Positions 1-9,842 of a stretch of 64,000 nucleotides of DNA are shown piece after piece; the first letter of the stretch is position 1; every line of letters starts with the position of its first letter. Origin of the DNA: an uncultured bacterium (GTDB taxonomy: Bacteria; Verrucomicrobiota; Kiritimatiellia; CAIKKV01; CAITUY01); NCBI GenBank assembly GCA_903895695.1, contig CAITUY010000152.1, positions 27,841-91,840 on the forward strand, in the 5' to 3' direction. Made by a program: the position numbers and the translations under genes. A model generated the notes under the pieces. That model worked only from the letters and a program-made list of their open reading frames with translations, was not told the DNA's origin and ran no database searches.

Positions 1-86
1 CCGCCGTATTTGCGGCAGCGTTGATCCCCATCTTGCGATCATCGAAGTAACACCGGCCGAACACCATTCCGGAGGGGGCATGTCGC

Positions 87-2273
87 ATGATCAATTGTGA
101 TGCTTGGGCTGTCGTATTGTTTCTCGTTGGCATGGTGTTCAGCACCGCCGGGCTTGCGGCTGAGACCCCGCTGTATCTCGACCCGGCACAGCCGGCGGAA
201 AAACGGGTACAAGATCTGGTCTCGCGCCTGACTCTTGAGGAGAAGGCCGGTCTGCTGAACCACGCTGGACCGGGGGTCAAACGGTTCAACATCAAGGCGG
301 ACCAATGGAACCAGTGTCTCAATGGAGTACAATGGGACCGCCCGACCACCCTCTTTCCGATCTGCCTCGGAATGTCGGCCACGTGGAACACCGGTCTCGT
401 GCAGGAGGTTGCCACCGTACTCTCTGACGAAGCTCGCGCCATCTATAACGGATGGAAGCATGATCCTGCCTTCCCCGGCGCCCATAAGGGACTGATCTAC
501 CGTGCCCCTGTGATCAACATCGGCCGCAATCCCTATTGGGGGCGCAATTACGAAGCGTGGGGCGAAGATCCGTTCCTCACGGGACGCATGGGCATCGCCT
601 ACGTGCGTGGGCTCCAGGGCGACGATCCCCGCTATCTCAAGCTGGCGGCGACGCTCAAACACTTCGCCGTCAACAATGTCGAAACCGGCCGCAAGAAACT
701 GGACGTCAAAGTCCCGGAACGCTGGCTTCGCGAATACTGGCTGCCGCACTTTCGCGACGCCGTTGTCGAAGGCAACGCCCAGTCGGTCATGGCCTCCTAC
801 AACGCGATCAACGGCACGCCCAATAACGTTAACAAGTGGCTCCTCACCGATGTGCTCAAGGGTGAGTGGCATCTCCAAGGCTTTGTAGTGTCCGACCTCG
901 GTGGCGTGAACACGATGGTACAAGGCCACGCCGATGGGAAGATGGCCTACGTCGACGCCGTCGCCCAGTCCATCATGGCTGGTTGCGATTTCTCGGACAG
1001 AGAATACGAGCTGAACATTCCCGATGCCGTGCGCGCGGGCAAACTCACCGAAGCGCGCCTGAACGATGCCGTGAGCCGCGTCCTGGGAGTGCTGATGCGT
1101 CTCGGCGAGTTCGACCCACCGGACATGGTCCCCTACAGCAAGATCGCTCCCGATGTCATTTGCAGCCCGAAGAACAGGGCTGTAGCCCTCGAAGCGGCCC
1201 GGCAGTCGATTGTACTGCTGCAGAACCGCAACGGCTTCCTGCCGCTCGACCGCGCCAAACTCAAGCGGATCGCCGTCATAGGTCCTCTGGCCGATCAGGT
1301 TATGATGAACCAATATAACGGCAAGGCGGAACAAACCGTGAGCCCTTTGCAGGGCATCAAAGATCGCGCCGCCGCCGACACTGAGATTCTCCATGCCAGC
1401 GGAGGCTTCGTGGTCGGCAAGCCGCCCCCCAGCCCCAAGGATCCGGTCGACCCGGAGGTTGCTGCCGAACTGGAGAAGGCGACCGATATCGCCCGGCAAG
1501 CGGACGTTGCCTTTGTCTTTGTGGGTACCACCAGGAAGATCGAAGCGGAAGATGCCGACCGTCATTCGCTGGGCCTGCCCGGCAATCAGGAGAAACTGGT
1601 CGAGGCCGTCGTCGCCGCCAATCCGCGCACGGTCGTCATCGAGATGAGCGCCGGACCCCTCGCCGTTCCCTGGCTCAAGGAGAACGTTCCGGCGTTAATC
1701 CAGGCCTGGTGGCCGGGCGAAGAGGGAGGTCATGCCATTGCCGAAGTGCTCTTTGGCGATTTCAACCCCGCCGGACGCCTGCCGCACACGGTTTATGCGT
1801 CCGAGACACAGGTTCCGCGTTTGGACGAATACGATATCTCCAAGGGCTTCACCTATATGTACGTGAAGGGTTCGCCGCTGTTCGCGTTCGGCCACGGCCT
1901 CAGTTATACGACCTTCAAGTATTCCGGCCTCCAGCTCGCGCCCAAACAAATCACAGCCGACGGCAAACTGACGGTTAGCGTGGTGGTCGAGAACACGGGA
2001 CAGCGCGCAGGTGACGAAGTTGTGCAACTTTACATCCACGATGTGGAATGCAGCGTGCAACGGCCGGCCATGGAACTGCGCGGCTTCGATCGAATCAGTC
2101 TGAAGCCGGGGGAGAAGCGGACAGTCTTCTTCACTGTGCCAGGCGAGAAGCTGGCCTTCTTTGATGAGAAGACCCATGGCTTTGTGGTGGAACCCGGCGC
2201 CTTTGATGTTCTCGTCGGCGCTTCTTCCGATGACATTCGCGTGAGGGACCAATTCGTAGTTAGCGCGAAATAG
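87..2273 (+). CDS. Secreted glycoside hydrolase family 3 (beta-glucosidase/xylosidase type)
   Basis: This is a 728-residue retaining exo-glycosidase of family GH3, expected to release terminal beta-linked glucose or xylose outside the cytoplasm. A signal peptide covers about residues 1-25, with a hydrophobic core and a small-residue cleavage site before ETPLYLD. The GH3 N-terminal barrel follows, with the KHFAVNN motif at about 191-197 and the catalytic nucleophile Asp270 in GFVVSDLGG. Next comes the C-terminal alpha/beta sandwich (IVLLQN, WWPGEEGG, FGHGLSYTTF) and a fibronectin-III-like domain at about 630-720. Length and domain order are normal for BglX-like enzymes. ATG 87 has a strong GGAGGGGG at 71-78; the earlier ATG at 80 stops after six codons. 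It opens the carbohydrate block. Family is certain, exact substrate is not. Confidence 0.93.
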   Translation: MINCDAWAVVLFLVGMVFSTAGLAAETPLYLDPAQPAEKRVQDLVSRLTLEEKAGLLNHAGPGVKRFNIKADQWNQCLNGVQWDRPTTLFPICLGMSATWNTGLVQEVATVLSDEARAIYNGWKHDPAFPGAHKGLIYRAPVINIGRNPYWGRNYEAWGEDPFLTGRMGIAYVRGLQGDDPRYLKLAATLKHFAVNNVETGRKKLDVKVPERWLREYWLPHFRDAVVEGNAQSVMASYNAINGTPNNVNKWLLTDVLKGEWHLQGFVVSDLGGVNTMVQGHADGKMAYVDAVAQSIMAGCDFSDREYELNIPDAVRAGKLTEARLNDAVSRVLGVLMRLGEFDPPDMVPYSKIAPDVICSPKNRAVALEAARQSIVLLQNRNGFLPLDRAKLKRIAVIGPLADQVMMNQYNGKAEQTVSPLQGIKDRAAADTEILHASGGFVVGKPPPSPKDPVDPEVAAELEKATDIARQADVAFVFVGTTRKIEAEDADRHSLGLPGNQEKLVEAVVAANPRTVVIEMSAGPLAVPWLKENVPALIQAWWPGEEGGHAIAEVLFGDFNPAGRLPHTVYASETQVPRLDEYDISKGFTYMYVKGSPLFAFGHGLSYTTFKYSGLQLAPKQITADGKLTVSVVVENTGQRAGDEVVQLYIHDVECSVQRPAMELRGFDRISLKPGEKRTVFFTVPGEKLAFFDEKTHGFVVEPGAFDVLVGASSDDIRVRDQFVVSAK

Positions 2274-2302
2274 GTGTTCGGCCAACCTTCGGAGGAACTG
2301 TA

Positions 2303-3058
2303 ATGACACTGGGCACCGCTTTGCATGAGATCATGCAGAAGTTCGTGAGCAAGCAGGCCCCACACCAGACCGCGACGTGCGAAATCGCTGCCGACAACGG
2401 CTGGGCGCTGAAGATTGCCTGTGACCTGACCGGACTGCCGGGGTTGTGCATCCGGAGTTTGAGCGACGGCGACGCGCCACTGTTGCAGGTGTTCGGCACC
2501 AAACTGGGACCTGTATCCAAGGATCTGTTCTGTCCGTATCCCTGGCACGAACCCAATGCGTTGCCCGGCGCGTTTCAGGAGGCCGTCCGGAAAACGACAG
2601 CGCGGGTGGATGCCTCGTACGTGATCGAGAGCGCTCATCACGGCGTCATCGGGCACTTCTTCCTTTGGAAGGCGGGCGGCAATCCGCACTCACGGCCGTA
2701 CCAGATCGAGGTTCCCGAACTGGGCGTGGCCATTGCAGATGACTGCCAGGGCAGAGGACTGGGCGGACTATCCGTGCGCATCTTGCAGGCAGTGGCCCGG
2801 GATTTGCGGGCGGACGCCATCGAACTGACCACCGCCTTTGGCAACCAGGCCGGCTGGAATACCTACCGGCAGTGCGGCTTCGAATATCTCGGCGATATCA
2901 ACACCCCGCTGGGCGTAGACGTTACCGCCGCTCTCGCCGGTGGAGTTGCTGCTGCGTCATACCGTGTGGAGCGTCAGATGGCTTACGTGATCAGGGAGGA
3001 AAATCGGGAGCGCGTTCTAAGTTATCTTGCGGAAAAGCGGAAAACCGCGCCCGCGTGA
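2303..3058 (+). CDS. GNAT family N-acetyltransferase
   Basis: A 251-residue protein with a C-terminal GNAT fold. The acetyl-CoA pyrophosphate-binding motif QGRGLG is at residues 149-154, and NQAGWNTYRQCGFEYLG resembles the usual closing 'N..A..lYek.GF' segment. The first 100 residues do not match a family I recognise. GGAGGA lies a few bases upstream of ATG 2303. It starts 29 bp after the GH3 gene and ends just before the UroD-like gene, so it is probably co-transcribed with them. The substrate is unknown; acetylation of a sugar amine or small metabolite would suit the neighbourhood but is only inference. Confidence 0.8.
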   Translation: MTLGTALHEIMQKFVSKQAPHQTATCEIAADNGWALKIACDLTGLPGLCIRSLSDGDAPLLQVFGTKLGPVSKDLFCPYPWHEPNALPGAFQEAVRKTTARVDASYVIESAHHGVIGHFFLWKAGGNPHSRPYQIEVPELGVAIADDCQGRGLGGLSVRILQAVARDLRADAIELTTAFGNQAGWNTYRQCGFEYLGDINTPLGVDVTAALAGGVAAASYRVERQMAYVIREENRERVLSYLAEKRKTAPA

Positions 3059-3066
3059 ATAGCAAC

Positions 3067-4023
3067 ATGACAGCAAAAGAGAATCTTCTGCGGTGTATCC
3101 GCCACGATGACCCACAGTGGGTGCCCAATGGAATGGAGGCCGTCATTACGATCGGCCCTCCGGTCGTTGAACGTTCCTATTCGGCGGGCAAAGACGCATT
3201 CGGTGTTCTCTGGGCGTTGGAAGATGGGGTGCAATGCGGTACGTATCCCGCACTGGGCGGGCATCCCATCGCGGATCTGCGGGCCTGGCGCGAACGAATC
3301 GAAATACCGGACATTGACGCGTTGGACTGGGAACAGATCCGGCTGCGAGCGGATGCCGTGAACCGAACGGAATCTCTGGTTTGCGGCTTTGTCGAGATGG
3401 GGCTCTTCGAGCGCACCTATCTGCTTCTGGGCATGGAAGAAGCGCTCATGGCCTATGTCGCCGAGCCCGCCCTGATGACGGAACTCGTCTGGGCGATAGC
3501 GGACTATAAGATCCGCTTGATCGAGAGGTTTGACGAGGTGGCCGATCTGGATATGGTCTGGTACGGGGACGACTGGGGAACTCAAAACGATCTCTTCCTG
3601 CCACCCGAGATCTGGCGGCGGATCCTCCGGCCGCACACGCAGCGCATTTACGACTGCATGAAGACGCGCCATATCATCATCAATCAGCATTCCTGCGGCA
3701 AAATAGAACCCGTGTTTTCCGATATGATTGAAATGGGCGCCGATATCTGGAATCCCTGTCAGCCGTGTAACGATCTGGCGGCCTTGAAGAAGCGCTTCGC
3801 GGGCAGGATCTGCTTCTGCGGAGGGATCGACAGTCAATTCGTTCTCGATAAACCGGGCGTGACTCCCGGCGAAGTCCGCGCCGAAGTCCGCAAGTGCATT
3901 AACCGGATGGCCGCCGGCGGTGGCTATATCGCAGGCCCCAGTCACGGAGTGCCGTATAGGCAGGAACTGATCGACGCCATGAATGACGAGATCGCAGTCT
4001 ATGGGAGAGCCTTCTATCACTGA
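3067..4023 (+). CDS. UroD-like / corrinoid methyltransferase-family protein
   Basis: A 318-residue protein of the uroporphyrinogen decarboxylase superfamily, the branch that includes MtaA/MtbA-type methyltransferases. Residues typical of that branch are H208-x-C210 in the HSCG motif and C251 in FCGG, which act as zinc ligands in the methyltransferases, plus a GDD at about 167-169. The heme-pathway UroD N-terminal arginine signature is not evident, so haem biosynthesis is unlikely. I chose ATG 3067, which starts the conserved MTAKENLL helix; an upstream in-frame extension would overlap the GNAT gene deeply. No clear ribosome binding site is seen. Such genes are frequent beside glycoside hydrolases in Planctomycetes and Lentisphaerae, where their substrate is not established. 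Confidence 0.82.
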   Translation: MTAKENLLRCIRHDDPQWVPNGMEAVITIGPPVVERSYSAGKDAFGVLWALEDGVQCGTYPALGGHPIADLRAWRERIEIPDIDALDWEQIRLRADAVNRTESLVCGFVEMGLFERTYLLLGMEEALMAYVAEPALMTELVWAIADYKIRLIERFDEVADLDMVWYGDDWGTQNDLFLPPEIWRRILRPHTQRIYDCMKTRHIIINQHSCGKIEPVFSDMIEMGADIWNPCQPCNDLAALKKRFAGRICFCGGIDSQFVLDKPGVTPGEVRAEVRKCINRMAAGGGYIAGPSHGVPYRQELIDAMNDEIAVYGRAFYH

Positions 4024-4056
4024 AATGTGGGTGACCGGGAAAACGAGGAAGGTAAT

Positions 4057-6138
4057 ATGAAGACAACCTCATCTCTAGCAAGCCTACCCCGCCGGGCACC
4101 GAATCTTCAGACAAGAGCCTGGCACGGCGACAAATGTTTCTTTGGTTTTCACCATGATCTCCACGTGGCGGAGAAGGACCGCGGCATCGGGACTCGCTGT
4201 AGCGAGAAGGAACTTGTCCCGATGCTCAGGCTTACGAATGCCGATTTCGTCCAGACCGACGCCAAAGGGCATACCGGCTATACGAGTTGGTTCAGCAAGA
4301 CCCCCGGCGCTTCGATCGGCCCCGGGGTAGTCAAGGACGCGCTCAAGCAGTGGCGCGCCGCGACGGCGAAGCTGGGGCTGCCGTTGCATGCCCACTATTC
4401 CGGCATCTGGGATATCGCGGCGGCCACGAGGCATCCCGAGTGGTGCGTGCAATCCCACGACGGCAAACCGGGCAGCACTACTTGGATGGGCATCACCCAC
4501 CCAACCTGCGGGAAGATGTGTCCACGGAGTCCTTACGCCGAAGCACTCATGATTCCGCAACTGCTCGAGATGATCGACCGCTACGGCATTGACGGGTTCT
4601 GGATTGACGGCGATCTTTGGGGCGTGGAGCCCTGCTATTGCGAACGATGCCGGAAAGCGTTCACCGAAAGAACCGGCATTGCAGCGCCACCCCGCGAGCC
4701 GGCCGATTCCAACTGGGCCGCCTGGTGGAACTTCACGCGCGAGAGCTTCGAGGAGTACGTCACGCGCTACTGCGAGGCGCTCCATCGCCACAAGCCCGGT
4801 GTGCTCGTTTGTTCCAACTGGCTCCAGACATTCAAGAATCCCGGCGCACCGACGGTCCCCACCGACTGGATCAGCGGCGACAACACGCCGGTCTGGGGCG
4901 TGGATAGCAGCCGCTGCGAGGCCCGCTTCATCTCCACACGCGGCAAGCCGTGGGACATCATGATGTGGTGCTTCTATTTCTCGCAGGGCTGGCTGGGTGA
5001 GGCGAAATGGGCGCCTGCCATGAAGCCGGTGCAGATGCTGCAGCAGGAGGCCGCGGTCATCGTGGCGCTCGGAGGGAATGTCCAGACGTGCGAGAATCCG
5101 TTCGGCGGGGTTCGCACCGGCCAGCTCATCCCGTGGCGCATGAAACGCATCGGGGAACTCGCCCGGTTCGTCAAGCGCCGCCGCTCACTCTGTCAGAACA
5201 CGGCAGCCATTCCACAGGTTGCGGTCCTGCATTCCGAGCACCACGTCCGCGCCACCCCAACCGGAAGCAACCTGATGTGGAATGTTGATGTGGCCCCGGT
5301 TCAAGGGGCTGTGTTCAACCTGCTGGAGTGCCATTACGGGGTGGACATTCTCGACGAGTGGGCGCTTCTTCCGCGCCTGCCGGATTTCCCGGTGGTGGTC
5401 GCGCCGGAACAGGATTGCCTGTCCGATGGGATGGTCGTCGCCCTGAAGGAGTATGTAAAGAACGGGGGCCGGCTGCTCGTCTCCGGAGCGAAAGCCTTTG
5501 ACCGTTTCGGACAGGAATTTCTCGGCGTGAAGGCGGGCAAGGTCGTCGACACGGCCATCTACCATGTGCCGGCATTGGACGGCACCGTCCCGATCTTCAG
5601 TGCGCAATGGCGGCTGGCCGAGATCGCGACGGCCAAAAGCCTCGCGACGATCGGCGCAACCCCGCTTCTCGGCGAACAGATTCTCGCTCACCCGGCGGCG
5701 ACACTGAACAAGGTCGGCAAGGGAGCCGTGGCCTATATCCCCTGCGATATCTTTCGGGATTTCAATGCCAGCCGATATCCGCTTACCCGGATTTTCGTCC
5801 ACGGCGTCATGCGCGCCCTGGCCGGCCGGCTGGATATCGAGGTGAAAGCGCCAGCCTGTGTCGATGTTGTCCTTCGCAGAAAGGGCGGCAAGCAGATCAT
5901 TCACCTGGTCAACCGTTCATCCGGCATTCCCAACTTGCCGAACAGCGGCGTCATTGATGAGATTCCGTCCGTGGGTCCCGCCACCATCACACTCAAACTT
6001 CCCGGCAAACCCAGAAAGGTCCGCCTCGCCTTTGAAAAGACAACCATCCGGTGGAAATACATTGCCGGCCACAAGGGCGGCACGCTCAGAGTTGATCTTC
6101 CCTTCGTGCACATCCACGCCGCTGTGGTGGTGGGGTGA
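4057..6138 (+). CDS. Glycoside-hydrolase-like barrel protein (GHL6-type), CxCxxC motif
   Basis: A 693-residue protein without a signal peptide. The N-terminal two fifths looks like a TIM barrel of the 'hypothetical glycosyl hydrolase 6' kind. It has strand motif GFWIDGDLWG (about 180-189) followed by a cysteine cluster C193-x-C195-x2-C198 and an RxGI loop. Residues from about 400 (VAVLHSEHHV, then PDFPVVVAPEQDCLSDG and NGGRLLVSG) resemble the beta-galactosidase trimerisation domain of GH42-like enzymes. ATG 4057 is preceded by GAGGAAGG at 4045-4052; a GTG at 4027 would add ten residues. The acidic residues of WIDGD could be catalytic, but no characterised member is recognised. A more distant relative lies at 7831-9834. 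Confidence 0.72.
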   Translation: MKTTSSLASLPRRAPNLQTRAWHGDKCFFGFHHDLHVAEKDRGIGTRCSEKELVPMLRLTNADFVQTDAKGHTGYTSWFSKTPGASIGPGVVKDALKQWRAATAKLGLPLHAHYSGIWDIAAATRHPEWCVQSHDGKPGSTTWMGITHPTCGKMCPRSPYAEALMIPQLLEMIDRYGIDGFWIDGDLWGVEPCYCERCRKAFTERTGIAAPPREPADSNWAAWWNFTRESFEEYVTRYCEALHRHKPGVLVCSNWLQTFKNPGAPTVPTDWISGDNTPVWGVDSSRCEARFISTRGKPWDIMMWCFYFSQGWLGEAKWAPAMKPVQMLQQEAAVIVALGGNVQTCENPFGGVRTGQLIPWRMKRIGELARFVKRRRSLCQNTAAIPQVAVLHSEHHVRATPTGSNLMWNVDVAPVQGAVFNLLECHYGVDILDEWALLPRLPDFPVVVAPEQDCLSDGMVVALKEYVKNGGRLLVSGAKAFDRFGQEFLGVKAGKVVDTAIYHVPALDGTVPIFSAQWRLAEIATAKSLATIGATPLLGEQILAHPAATLNKVGKGAVAYIPCDIFRDFNASRYPLTRIFVHGVMRALAGRLDIEVKAPACVDVVLRRKGGKQIIHLVNRSSGIPNLPNSGVIDEIPSVGPATITLKLPGKPRKVRLAFEKTTIRWKYIAGHKGGTLRVDLPFVHIHAAVVVG

Positions 6139-6265
6139 ATATTGACCGATCGTCCTGAACTGTGGATCTTCGAGATCGTTGGTGGTATCATGCGCGTCGT
6201 AACCTCATGAGGTCCACCTTGTTGACGGTGGGTGCGCCACAACTCCGAAACACGCAGAGAATTCT

Positions 6266-7834
6266 ATGCTCACATTCCATCCGCATACCGATACAGTTGT
6301 TCTGAGCTTCTCGGCTCTACTTCTGACGCTGGCCATGTCCGTGGCCGCCCGGGCAGAAGAGTCCTCGAGCAACAACCCGCAGATCAAACAACTCCTGCAG
6401 GTCTGTCCGGAGGCTGACGCCAACAAAGACGGGGTGCTGACACGCAGTGAAGCCGAGGCCTATGTGAAAGCGCATCCCGAGGCATTGGCAAAATTTCAGC
6501 AAGGCGGCGTGGCCGCCAAGAATGCCCCTGCGCAATCCAAAACGCAGCGCCCATCCGTTGCCGTGCCGATGCAGACGGTAACGGTCACGTCTGACGAACC
6601 CGCCTGGATGCCGTACATCCGGATACGCGATGGCTTCGAGTGGGCCGCTCCAGGCGCGCCGGCAGCCGATCAGTTCGGGACCCAGCGTTACGGCATGCGC
6701 ATGACTTCCCAAGTCTGGACTCCGGCCGGCGCGCCGCAAGGCGCCACGTGGCGTCACGATATGACACTCTGGGTTCCACCCGGTGCGACTTCTGACGTGG
6801 CCCTGATCTTCGTTGCCGGGAACTACGATGGCCCGCAAACAGGGTCCGGCACCATCGCCAAGGTGGCAGCGCAGAGCGGCATCGTCTGCTGCTCTGTCTA
6901 CGGGGTGATCCAGGACAGTTTTGGTGTGAAGGGCCCGGAGGAACTGGCGGCCTACACAGTGCAGCGTTACACGGAGACGGGGGACCCGACCTGGACCCTG
7001 CTCGCCGCCATGACGAAGTCCCTGGTCCGCACCATGGATGCGCTGGAAGCCGCGACCGCCAAGTCGGGAATCGGCGTGCCACTCAAACGCTTCATCTTCA
7101 CCGGTCATTCCCGCTTCGGTCTGGCGTCCTGGTGGGTGGCCGTAGCCGACCGGCGCGTAGCCGGCATCATTCCGCTCGGCGCCGATCTGCTCAATATGAG
7201 CGCGCAACTCCAGGTGAAGCCCACGTTGTTCATGCCGGGGCGACCCTATGGCGACGCGATGAGCGTGCTCATGAAGGAGAAGGGCCTGGGCTGCCTGTCG
7301 TTGTTCGACCCGTGGTTCTACCGGCAGCACCTCACCATGCCAAAACTGGTCGTCTCGGGCACCCATGACCACGTCTTCGATCTCAGCTCGAACAGCCTCT
7401 ACTGGGAGGGGTTGCCAGGGCCCAAGGCCAATCTCTTCCTGGCCAACATGGGGCATGCTGAACACCAACACGCAAGCACCATGCAGGCCGCCATTGCGTT
7501 AAGCCGCCTCATCAGCACCGGCAGACCGCTGCCCAAAATCGCCTTGAAGGCGACCGAGGCCGGCGCAACAGTCACGCTCACCGCGACCACCGATATCCCG
7601 GCCAAGGCGGCCCGCCTCTGGTCACGCCTGGCGAATAGCGCTTCCCTGGACACATGGAAAGACCAGCCGGCGACCCCCGACGCCGGACAACCGGCGGGCC
7701 GGTCCTTCAGCGGAACATTCGATCGATCGTCGGGCGACCGGGCCGCCGGCTATCTTGAGTTGGACTATGAGGTGGACGGTCACCCCTATTCGCTCACCAC
7801 AGGCGCCTACATCGCCGGAGGATCAAGACCATGA
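6266..7834 (+). CDS. Exported PqaA-type (PhoPQ-activated pathogenicity-related) alpha/beta hydrolase with EF-hand
   Basis: A 522-residue exported protein. The signal peptide is about residues 1-30, with cleavage after ARA. A single EF-hand loop (DANKDGVLTRSE, 51-62) follows, then a linker and a PqaA-family alpha/beta hydrolase. The likely nucleophile is Ser282 in GHSRFG, the acid is probably the Asp in SGTHDHVFD, and the histidine is probably in NMGHAEHQ. IIPLGADLLNM matches the family's core. The real substrates of PqaA-like proteins are not well defined. The gene is separated from the upstream barrel gene by 127 bp and overlaps the next gene by 4 bp (ATGA), so it probably starts a new transcription unit. 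The EF-hand at the mature N-terminus resembles calcium-binding appendages on many PVC exported enzymes. Confidence 0.85.
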   Translation: MLTFHPHTDTVVLSFSALLLTLAMSVAARAEESSSNNPQIKQLLQVCPEADANKDGVLTRSEAEAYVKAHPEALAKFQQGGVAAKNAPAQSKTQRPSVAVPMQTVTVTSDEPAWMPYIRIRDGFEWAAPGAPAADQFGTQRYGMRMTSQVWTPAGAPQGATWRHDMTLWVPPGATSDVALIFVAGNYDGPQTGSGTIAKVAAQSGIVCCSVYGVIQDSFGVKGPEELAAYTVQRYTETGDPTWTLLAAMTKSLVRTMDALEAATAKSGIGVPLKRFIFTGHSRFGLASWWVAVADRRVAGIIPLGADLLNMSAQLQVKPTLFMPGRPYGDAMSVLMKEKGLGCLSLFDPWFYRQHLTMPKLVVSGTHDHVFDLSSNSLYWEGLPGPKANLFLANMGHAEHQHASTMQAAIALSRLISTGRPLPKIALKATEAGATVTLTATTDIPAKAARLWSRLANSASLDTWKDQPATPDAGQPAGRSFSGTFDRSSGDRAAGYLELDYEVDGHPYSLTTGAYIAGGSRP

Positions 7835-9834
7835 CAGGCGGGACACCCGACAGGAAACTCACGTTATCGTGGCGGATCGGACTGCCGCATTGGGAGACGG
7901 ATGAAGCATTCGGGCGGCTGCTGGACCTGGCGCGGGAACACCGGTCCGTTGTGGACGAGGTGGCGTTGTTCGAAACGATCACGCATCACCTCTACATTCC
8001 GTTGGACGTGTATGCGCTCCGCATGGAAATGGCCGCAAAACGCCTGGACGCCTTCCGCGACGCCCGCATCCCGTCGGCCGGCATCAACGTGCTCTGCACC
8101 ATCGGCCATATCAATGAAGGCTGGTCGTACATGCCGCCCCTGCCGTTCCAGGCCATGGTCGGCCATGACGGTGGCGTTTCCACCGGCTGCGCCTGTCCCA
8201 ACAGCCCCGAGATGCGGGCCTACGTGCAGGCAAAGTACAAACTCGTCGCCGCCGCCCGGCCCGATTTCATCTGGGTGGATGACGACATCCGGATGCACCA
8301 TCACGGCGTTGCCTGGGGCTGTTTTTGTCCCGTCTGCCTGGCTCTCTTTGCCCGGAGAGCGGGAAGGACCTACGGGCGCGAAGAGTTGGCCACTGCGTTT
8401 GACGACCCGGCCCAGGGGCCGCTGCGCCAGTTGTGGGTTGAGCAGAACATTGCGACCCTCGAAGCCCTGCTGGCCGATGTGGCCGCTGCCATTCACGAGG
8501 TTGGCCCCAAGATCGTCATCGGCAAGATGTCCGCCGGACCGGGATGGACTACGTACTCGGGACAGGCTTTCGAGCGGTGGTTTACCGCCTTGCAGGCGAC
8601 CAAGGCGCGGCCGGGCGGCGGGTTCTACTCCGACGCCACCCCGATGGAGATGGTTCGCAAGGCAATCGACTGCGGCTGGCAACGCGCCTCGCTCCCGGCA
8701 TCCGTGACCGACGTTCAATATGAACTGGAGAATTTCCCGTACCAACGCTTGAAGAAGTCCGCCACAGCGGTGGTGAACGAATGCACCCTTGCCCTCGCCT
8801 ATGGCCTGAACGGCGTGGCGTTCAACATGCTGGCCCTGGACTATGAGGATTTCCTGCCATTGCTGGAACGCATCCCGCCCGCCCGCCCACTGTGGGAGCA
8901 ATGGGTGGCCCATACCGCCGGGTTGCCGACCGCCGGGCTCTGGCCGGCGTGGAGCAGTCAACTGATGGCCAAACGCTCCGTCCGGCAGGGCGAACACTGG
9001 CTGGGCTGGCATCCACAATACGACATTACGCGTCCCGTGACGCTGGCGGAAATCGGGTTGCCGATTGCCGCCGATGCGCCGGGTTGCGGCGCGGTCCTGT
9101 GCGGCCGGGTCGCGGAAGCCTTTTCCGATGACGAACTGAAAGGGATGCTGGCCGGCGGCCTCCTCATGGACTCGACCGCCCTCGAGGTGCTGACAGAACG
9201 GGGTCTGGCGCATCTGACCGGCGTGCGGCTGGCCACGCGGTTGGACAACGGAATGATGGAACGGTTCACCGACGACGCACTGAACGGCGGCAGCGCGGGA
9301 CAGCTTCGTGACGCGCGCATCGAATTCTGGGGCAATGCCCGGGGCATGGCCGACATACTCGAGCCGGTGGCGGCTGGCGTCCGCATTCTGACAACCCTGG
9401 AGGACTATTTCTACCGGCCGCAAGGTCCGAGCATGACGGCGTTCGATAACGAACTGGGCGGCCGGGTCGTGGTCATGGGCTATGCGCCGTGGATCTTCCT
9501 GCATTCGGTCGGCAAGCGGCTGCAGTTGCAGAACGTGGCGGATTGGATCAGCCGTGGATCGATGCCAGTGCGCGTGGACCAGGCGGTACCGCTCGTGTCC
9601 GTCGTCCGCATGTCGGCCGACCGGCAGCGCGGCGCCGTGGTGCTGCTGAATGCCGGCATGGACGCGATCCGCGAAGCGACGGTCCATGTTCGCCTGGCGG
9701 CGCGACACGCCCGCCTCCTGACGATCGGCCAGGACGACCGCACACTGAGGATGGAGCCGGAGGAACTGGGCGGCTACATCACGTTGCGGAGTATTCCGCC
9801 CTGGAGTCTGCGGGTAATACTGCTGGAAGCCTGA
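7831..9834 (+). CDS. Glycoside-hydrolase-like barrel protein, second CxCxxC member
   Basis: A 667-residue cytoplasmic-looking protein, translationally coupled to the hydrolase upstream by an ATGA overlap. The early strand LSWRIGLPHWE and the acidic strand FIWVDDD (about 146-152) are followed by C164-x-C166-x2-C169 and a basic 'FARRAGRTYGREEL' loop. This is the same arrangement as in the protein at 4057-6138, so I read the two as distant relatives of the GHL6/GH42-like group. Later parts (RVVVMGYAPW near residue 545; VRLAARHARLLT near the end) look like a trimerisation-like domain and a terminal beta domain. I see no signal peptide and cannot assign a substrate. Confidence 0.65.
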   Translation: MTGGTPDRKLTLSWRIGLPHWETDEAFGRLLDLAREHRSVVDEVALFETITHHLYIPLDVYALRMEMAAKRLDAFRDARIPSAGINVLCTIGHINEGWSYMPPLPFQAMVGHDGGVSTGCACPNSPEMRAYVQAKYKLVAAARPDFIWVDDDIRMHHHGVAWGCFCPVCLALFARRAGRTYGREELATAFDDPAQGPLRQLWVEQNIATLEALLADVAAAIHEVGPKIVIGKMSAGPGWTTYSGQAFERWFTALQATKARPGGGFYSDATPMEMVRKAIDCGWQRASLPASVTDVQYELENFPYQRLKKSATAVVNECTLALAYGLNGVAFNMLALDYEDFLPLLERIPPARPLWEQWVAHTAGLPTAGLWPAWSSQLMAKRSVRQGEHWLGWHPQYDITRPVTLAEIGLPIAADAPGCGAVLCGRVAEAFSDDELKGMLAGGLLMDSTALEVLTERGLAHLTGVRLATRLDNGMMERFTDDALNGGSAGQLRDARIEFWGNARGMADILEPVAAGVRILTTLEDYFYRPQGPSMTAFDNELGGRVVVMGYAPWIFLHSVGKRLQLQNVADWISRGSMPVRVDQAVPLVSVVRMSADRQRGAVVLLNAGMDAIREATVHVRLAARHARLLTIGQDDRTLRMEPEELGGYITLRSIPPWSLRVILLEA

Positions 9835-9842
9835 CGAGTGAA

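Noticed and set aside
1..86. End of an upstream gene
   Set aside because: The first 86 bases hold no recognisable reading frame end; too little sequence to decide.
39..1565. Long minus-strand reading frame opposite the GH3 gene
   Set aside because: It mirrors the coding pattern of the GH3 gene, has no recognisable motif or ribosome binding site, and is typical of antisense frames in GC-rich DNA.
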